A stretch of DNA of 19,393 bases from Solirubrobacter sp044865965. Its GTDB lineage: Bacteria > Actinomycetota > Thermoleophilia > Solirubrobacterales > Solirubrobacteraceae. The notes beneath the pieces are model-generated. The model was not told where the DNA came from, did no database searches, and saw only the letters and a list, made by a program, of their open reading frames with translations. Of the stretch, positions 15,740 to 19,393 are shown one piece after another. The stretch's first letter is position 1. Every line of letters starts with the position of its first letter. Where the stretch lies: positions 1 through 19,393 of the forward strand of contig JBIOTP010000044.1 of NCBI GenBank assembly GCA_044865965.1, written 5' to 3'. The position numbers were made by a program, and so were the translations under genes.

Positions 15740-17742
15740 GCCGCCTCCGCGAGCTCGTGGGCCGTGCCGATCGGCAGCCGGACGTGGAACGTCGTGCCGT
15801 GTCCCGGCTCGGTCTCGAATGTCAGCGAGCCGCCGTGGCGCTCCACGGTCATCGTGCGTGCGATCGCGAGGCCCTGCCCGGTGCCGCGGCCGACGTCCTT
15901 GGTGGTGAAGAACGGGTCGAACACGCGCGCGGCGACGCCGGCGGGGATGCCGGTGCCGGTGTCGGCGATCGAGACCCGGACGTGATCGCCCTCGGCGCGG
16001 GCGCGGATCGTGATCGTGCCGCGCTCGCCGCTGTCGCCGACGACGCTCTCGATCGCGTGCGCCGCGTTGACGATGAGGTTGAGGAACACCTGGTTGACCT
16101 CGCCGATGTTGCAGACGACGGCGGGCAGCTCCTCGAAGTCGGTCTCCACGTCGGCGACGTACTTGTAGGTGTTCATCGCCACGATGAGCGTGTCGTGCAG
16201 CGCCGCCAGCAGGTCGGCGGGCTCCTTCTCCGCGGTCGGCGGGTGCGCGAAGTCCCGCATCGTGCGCACGATCGTCGCGACGCGCGAGATGCCGTCGCCG
16301 GCGCGCTCGAACGCGGCCGGCACGCGCTCGCGCAGGTACTCGAGGTCGGCGATCTCCTCCGCCTCGCGCAGGCGCGCCAGCAGCGCCGGCTCGACCGCCG
16401 CCGCCTCGGCCGCGTCGCGCAGCTCGTCCTGGACGGCCTGGAGCTCCTGCAGGTCCGCGAACGCGTCCTGGAGGAAGCGGATCGTGTCGCCGACGAACTG
16501 GATCGGCGTGTTGATCTCGTGCGCGATGCCGGCGGCGAACTGGCCGACCGCCTCGAGCTTCTGGGCGAGGCGCAGCTCGCCCTCGATGCGCTCGTGGACC
16601 GCGCGGCCGTCGGCGAGCCACTCCGCTGGCGCGATGCCGAGGATCCGCTCGGACTGCGGGCTCACGAACACCGGGACCGGCGCCGGCGCGTCCTCGAGCA
16701 GCTTGAACAGCACGAGCACGCCGGGGAACTGCTCGACGACCTGCCGGTGGCGCTCCTCGCTGCGGTCGAGCTTCGTCTCGGCCGCGTCGGCGAGCTTGCG
16801 GGCGCGGCTGACGAGCAGCAGGAACCGCACCACCACGATCGTGCCGAGCACCACGCCGCCGCCGACCAGCGCGACGCTGGCGGCCAGGCTGTTGTCGATG
16901 TCGGGCATCGACGGAACGACGCTGTGGGCGGCCAGCAGCAGCGGGGCGATCAGCGACGCTACACCGAGCACGAGCGGGCTCGTGACCTGAAGCTCGCCGT
17001 CAGTGCGGTCCTCGCCCACGCTCAGGCGGCGCATCGAGCCGTGCAGCGCCGCCAGCCCGAGCAGCAGCGGCATGACGCCCCAGCCGAGGTCGGCCCACGA
17101 GCCCGGCACGTAGTCGCTCATGACCATCAGGCGGTTCCAGAGGATGTCCGAGACGAGCAGCGCCGTCCCGGTGCCGGCGAGCAGCCAGAGCGCGGGCGGG
17201 CGGCCGCGCGGGGCGAGCAGCACGCGGACGATCGCCGCGAACACCATGACGTCGACGGCCACGTAGGCGACCTGCGACACGCGCAGGATCGGCGGAGACG
17301 TGCCGGCGGCCACGGCCGGGCCGATGAGGAGCACCCCGAACACGAGGCCGACGCCGACGACGATCGACAGCGTGTCGAGGAGCACGACCAGCGGGCGCTC
17401 GCGCCGGGTCAGCGCGACGACGAGACCCGCGGCCAGCAGGCCGTCGCTCACGACCCAGCCCACGTCCGCGAGCGACGGCTGCGGCAGCGGCGCGTCGCCG
17501 CCCACGAACACGGGCGCGTACCACGCGAGCGTGGAGGCGACGTTCAGCCCCATCGACGCCGCCAGGAGCCGCCAGCCCGGCCCGTCCGGGCGGTGGCGGC
17601 GCAGGCCGGCGACGAGAAAGGCGCAGCCGAGCAGCGTGCCGGCGGCGGTTGCGGCCCCGTGCCAGAGCAGGGGGAGCGACAGCGCCATGGCGACGATGCA
17701 GGCCAGCGCGGCGCCGGCCGCGGTCACACGACGGATCGGCAT
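15736..17742 (-). CDS. Membrane-bound sensor histidine kinase with shortened PAS domain
   Basis: A 668-residue kinase. About ten hydrophobic helices fill residues 8-320. A short coiled linker leads to the start of a PAS domain (332-378, VVEQFPGVLVLF to GIAPAEWLAD), which breaks off. The sequence then jumps directly to the pre-H-box coil (ELRLAQKLEAVGQFAAG). The H-box AGIAHEINTP carries the phospho-acceptor His408. The ATPase domain shows NLIVNAAHAIE (N box), ADTGTGIP (G1), DPFFTTK (F box) and GRGTGQGLAIA (G2), so the catalytic half looks complete. The ATG at 17742 lies 5 bp after the stop of the upstream regulator, and the end overlaps the next regulator by 4 bp. It is presumably the partner of both. 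The signal sensed is unknown. Confidence 0.88.
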   Translation of the reverse strand: MPIRRVTAAGAALACIVAMALSLPLLWHGAATAAGTLLGCAFLVAGLRRHRPDGPGWRLLAASMGLNVASTLAWYAPVFVGGDAPLPQPSLADVGWVVSDGLLAAGLVVALTRRERPLVVLLDTLSIVVGVGLVFGVLLIGPAVAAGTSPPILRVSQVAYVAVDVMVFAAIVRVLLAPRGRPPALWLLAGTGTALLVSDILWNRLMVMSDYVPGSWADLGWGVMPLLLGLAALHGSMRRLSVGEDRTDGELQVTSPLVLGVASLIAPLLLAAHSVVPSMPDIDNSLAASVALVGGGVVLGTIVVVRFLLLVSRARKLADAAETKLDRSEERHRQVVEQFPGVLVLFKLLEDAPAPVPVFVSPQSERILGIAPAEWLADGRAVHERIEGELRLAQKLEAVGQFAAGIAHEINTPIQFVGDTIRFLQDAFADLQELQAVQDELRDAAEAAAVEPALLARLREAEEIADLEYLRERVPAAFERAGDGISRVATIVRTMRDFAHPPTAEKEPADLLAALHDTLIVAMNTYKYVADVETDFEELPAVVCNIGEVNQVFLNLIVNAAHAIESVVGDSGERGTITIRARAEGDHVRVSIADTGTGIPAGVAARVFDPFFTTKDVGRGTGQGLAIARTMTVERHGGSLTFETEPGHGTTFHVRLPIGTAHELAEAA

Positions 17743-17747
17743 GGCGG

Positions 17748-18754
17748 TCAGTCGTTGAAGATGATCCGCAGCGGCTGGCGCACGTGGCCGAGCGGGTAGT
17801 TGCTCAGGCGCTGCAGCAGCTCCGGCGTGACCCGGTTGCCGCGGGCGATGAGGAGGTCGCCCGCGCGCGAGCGCACGTCGTCGGCGAGCGTCATGCCGAG
17901 GCGCACGTCGACGAGCTCGATGTCGAAGACCTCGCGGTCCCGCATGCCGAGCCCGATCGTGCGCCGTCGGCTGCGATCGAGTCGAACCGCCGCTGGTAGG
18001 CGCCGAGGATCTGCAGCACGCCGTCGAGCCGCGGGATGTTGCCGATGATCTGCTCGGTCATCGCCGGGACGCGGGCGACCATCTCCTGCTCGTCGGGGCT
18101 CAGCGCCGCGCCGCGGCAGAGCTTGTCGGCGGTCGCCTCGGGCAGCGTGACCGCGCCGAGGTGGGCGAGCATCGCCGCCACCTCGAGCTCCCAGGCGTCC
18201 TCCCAGCCGGTCTCGCGCGCGAGCCGCGTCACGAGCTCCTTCAGCCGGTCGCCCTGCCCGAACACGGCCGGGCTGGTCAGCGCCAGCACGTCCGTGAGCG
18301 CCTTCACGCTGCCGCGCAGCGTCTGCTCGAGCAGCTCGCGCTCGGTGCGCAGCAGGCGGTGCTGCCACAGCGCGCCGGCGCACGCGCGCGTCAGCTCGTC
18401 GCGGTCGCACGGCTTGGTGAGGAAGCGGAAGATCTGGCCGTCGTTGACGGCCTTGATCGCCGCGTCGGTGTCGGAGTAGCCGGTGAGCAGCAAGCGCACC
18501 GCCAGCGGGGCGACCCGGCGCGCCTCGCGCAGGAACGCCGAGCCCGGCATCTCGGGCATCCGCATGTCGGAGATGACGACCGCGTAGCCGCGCTTGTTCT
18601 CGCGCAGCATCGCGAGCCCCGCGGGCCCGCTCGTCGCCACCCGCACGTCGAAGCTGCGCCGCAGCACGTCGCGCAGGCCCTCGAGCACCATGGGCTCGTC
18701 GTCGACGCAGAGGATCCGGGGCTTGGCCTTGGTGGCGGGTGCGGGCGTGGACAT
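17748..18754 (-). pseudogene. Response regulator with degenerate HD-type output domain, frameshifted near the 3' end
   Basis: The ATG at 18754 starts a receiver domain (ILCVDDEP, phospho-acceptor Asp63, Thr91, Lys114). It is followed by a helical HD-like domain in which the catalytic HD-x-GK of HD-GYP proteins is replaced by AHLGAVTLP, so phosphodiesterase activity is unlikely. This frame runs to a stop at 17891 (287 residues), but its last residues (after RRFDS) are low-complexity Ser/Ala. The expected C-terminus (IELVDVRLGMTLADDV to RQPLRIIFND) is in the next frame and stops at 17748. Adding one base near 17957 joins them into 335 residues. Even then the segment normally lying between the two, about 60 residues by family memory, seems missing. 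Five bases separate it from the kinase gene. Confidence 0.72.
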
Positions 18755-18795
18755 GTGGCCGGGTAGTCGGCCCGCGCGATTCCGGCTCGAGCGGC

Positions 18796-19393
18796 TCAGT
18801 CGCCTTCCGAGTGGCCCTTGCCGCGCTTGCCGGGCTTCTTCCCGGCATCCTTCTGCGCCTTGCGCAGCAGCGCCTTGACCGTCCCGTTCTGGTTGTCGAA
18901 GCGCTGGAGGCGCTCCTGGAGCACGGGGATCGCGTCCTGGGGGCGACCGCTCTGGACGAGCGCGACGGCGTAGTCGTACATCGCGTAGGCGCAGGGGTCG
19001 ACCTGGTTGGAGCCCTGGCAGGCCTGGACCGCCTGCTGCAGCACGGGCACCGCCTCCTGAGGCTTGTTGGCCTGGAGCAGCTGGTGGCCCTGGCGCTCGA
19101 GGTCGGCAGGGTTGCCCCCGGCCGGCGGCGCCGCGGTCTGGGTCGCGGACGGCGTCGCGGTGGCGGTCCGCGTCTGCGTGGGCGAGGGCGTCGGGGTGGC
19201 GGTGCGCGTGCGCTCCGCGGTCGGGCTCGGGGAGGGCGTCGACGCACGGCGCTCGCCCCCGGAGTCCCCGCCCGACGCGAGCAGCACGACGCCGAGCACG
19301 GCGAGCGCCAGCAGGCCGGCCAGGCCGGCCAGCAGCGCGGCGGCGCCGCTGCGGCGTCGCCCCTCCGCCCGGCGTGGCGCTGCGTGGCGAGCG
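18796..19393 (-). CDS. C-terminal part of a membrane protein with Pro/Thr-rich linker and TPR-like domain (probable Ser/Thr protein kinase), cut by window edge
   Basis: The frame is open to the right edge, so the start is outside the window; the internal GTG at 19299 is not a credible start because it lies inside a membrane helix. Order in the visible 198 residues: basic stretch (RRAEGRRRSG), one membrane helix (AALLAGLAGLLALAVLGVV), a 43-residue Ser/Thr/Pro linker, and a helical domain with repeated pattern (GHQLLQANKPQEAVPVLQQA, then YDYAVALVQSGRPQDAIPVL) typical of TPR repeats. A basic Lys/Gly-rich tail ends it. This matches the C-terminal architecture of actinobacterial PknB-type kinases, but no kinase residues are visible, so that identity is an inference. 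Forty-one bases separate it from the next regulator gene. Confidence 0.68.
   Translation of the reverse strand, partial: ARHAAPRRAEGRRRSGAAALLAGLAGLLALAVLGVVLLASGGDSGGERRASTPSPSPTAERTRTATPTPSPTQTRTATATPSATQTAAPPAGGNPADLERQGHQLLQANKPQEAVPVLQQAVQACQGSNQVDPCAYAMYDYAVALVQSGRPQDAIPVLQERLQRFDNQNGTVKALLRKAQKDAGKKPGKRGKGHSEGD
19114..19242 (-). repeat. Low-complexity Ser/Thr/Pro-coding repeat
   Basis: Short imperfect units of the form Thr-Ala-Thr-Pro and Pro-Ser-Pro-Thr, with recurring Arg-Thr-Arg/Gln-Thr-Arg, encode an extracytoplasmic linker between the membrane helix and the TPR-like domain. Such linkers are common in actinobacterial membrane kinases and may be O-glycosylated or span the wall; that role is inferred. 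The DNA repeats are short and could vary between strains. Confidence 0.65.

Noticed and set aside
14446..17799. Plus-strand open frame of over 1100 codons across the signalling operon
   Set aside because: Arg/Asp/His/Gln-rich low-complexity product, antisense to clear kinase and regulator domains; a GC-driven shadow frame.
18755..18795. Hairpin GGCCG (18757-18761) / CGGCC (18768-18772) as a terminator after the TPR-domain gene
   Set aside because: Only 5 bp of stem, no T-run, and it sits just upstream of the next start codon; too weak to call.
1..19393. CRISPR arrays, tRNA/rRNA genes, insertion sequences, phage or defence genes
   Set aside because: No regularly spaced repeats, tRNA-like folds, transposase motifs or terminal repeats were seen when reading both strands.

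Overview
The window looks like chromosomal DNA from a very GC-rich actinobacterium. Signs are many GTG starts, third codon positions almost always G or C, and genes packed with 4-bp stop/start overlaps. The style of the signalling genes (receiver-HDOD, receiver-degenerate-HD, a Pro/Thr-rich membrane protein with a repeat-like C-terminus) suggests Thermoleophilia/Solirubrobacterales. That placement is an inference from gene style; there is no rRNA or other marker here. I see no tRNA, rRNA, CRISPR array, insertion sequence or phage gene.

Layout. (1) Positions 1-126 hold a near-perfect 47-bp palindrome ahead of a plus-strand GT-C (GT39-like) membrane glycosyltransferase gene (127-1476). (2) A six-gene minus-strand unit runs from 7817 down to 1416: GT2 polyprenyl-phosphate-type glycosyltransferase, SAM methyltransferase, Wzx/MATE-like flippase, then the 2Fe-2S, FAD/4Fe-4S and molybdopterin subunits of a PaoABC-like molybdenum aldehyde oxidoreductase. 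Four of its five junctions are 4-bp overlaps and the fifth is a 7-bp gap. (3) A 69-bp divergent spacer at 7818-7886 separates this from a plus-strand unit: two more polytopic GT-C-type proteins (7887-11145), then a complete riboflavin pathway set ribD-ribE-ribBA-ribH (11174-14623). (4) A minus-strand signalling unit follows (15739 to 14575, 17742 to 15736, 18754 to 17748): receiver-HD-like regulator, 10-TM hybrid-type sensor kinase and receiver-HDOD regulator. Upstream of it is the C-terminal part of a membrane protein, probably a Ser/Thr kinase, cut by the window edge.

How the genes may work together. The glycan genes have the parts for a surface polysaccharide or glycolipid: a GT2 that loads sugar on a lipid carrier, a flippase, GT-C enzymes using lipid-linked sugars outside the membrane, and a methyltransferase. 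The molybdenum hydroxylase is translationally downstream of them, which is unusual. It needs FAD, and the operon facing it across the same spacer makes riboflavin.

Oddities worth checking are: a His-to-Gln change at a metal-ligand position of the DHBP synthase half of RibBA; no FMN riboswitch ahead of ribD; frameshifts in both response regulators and a shortened PAS domain in the kinase between them; a patch of atypical codon use with a TTA codon across the junction of two GT-C genes; and antisense 3' overlaps at both convergent gene pairs.
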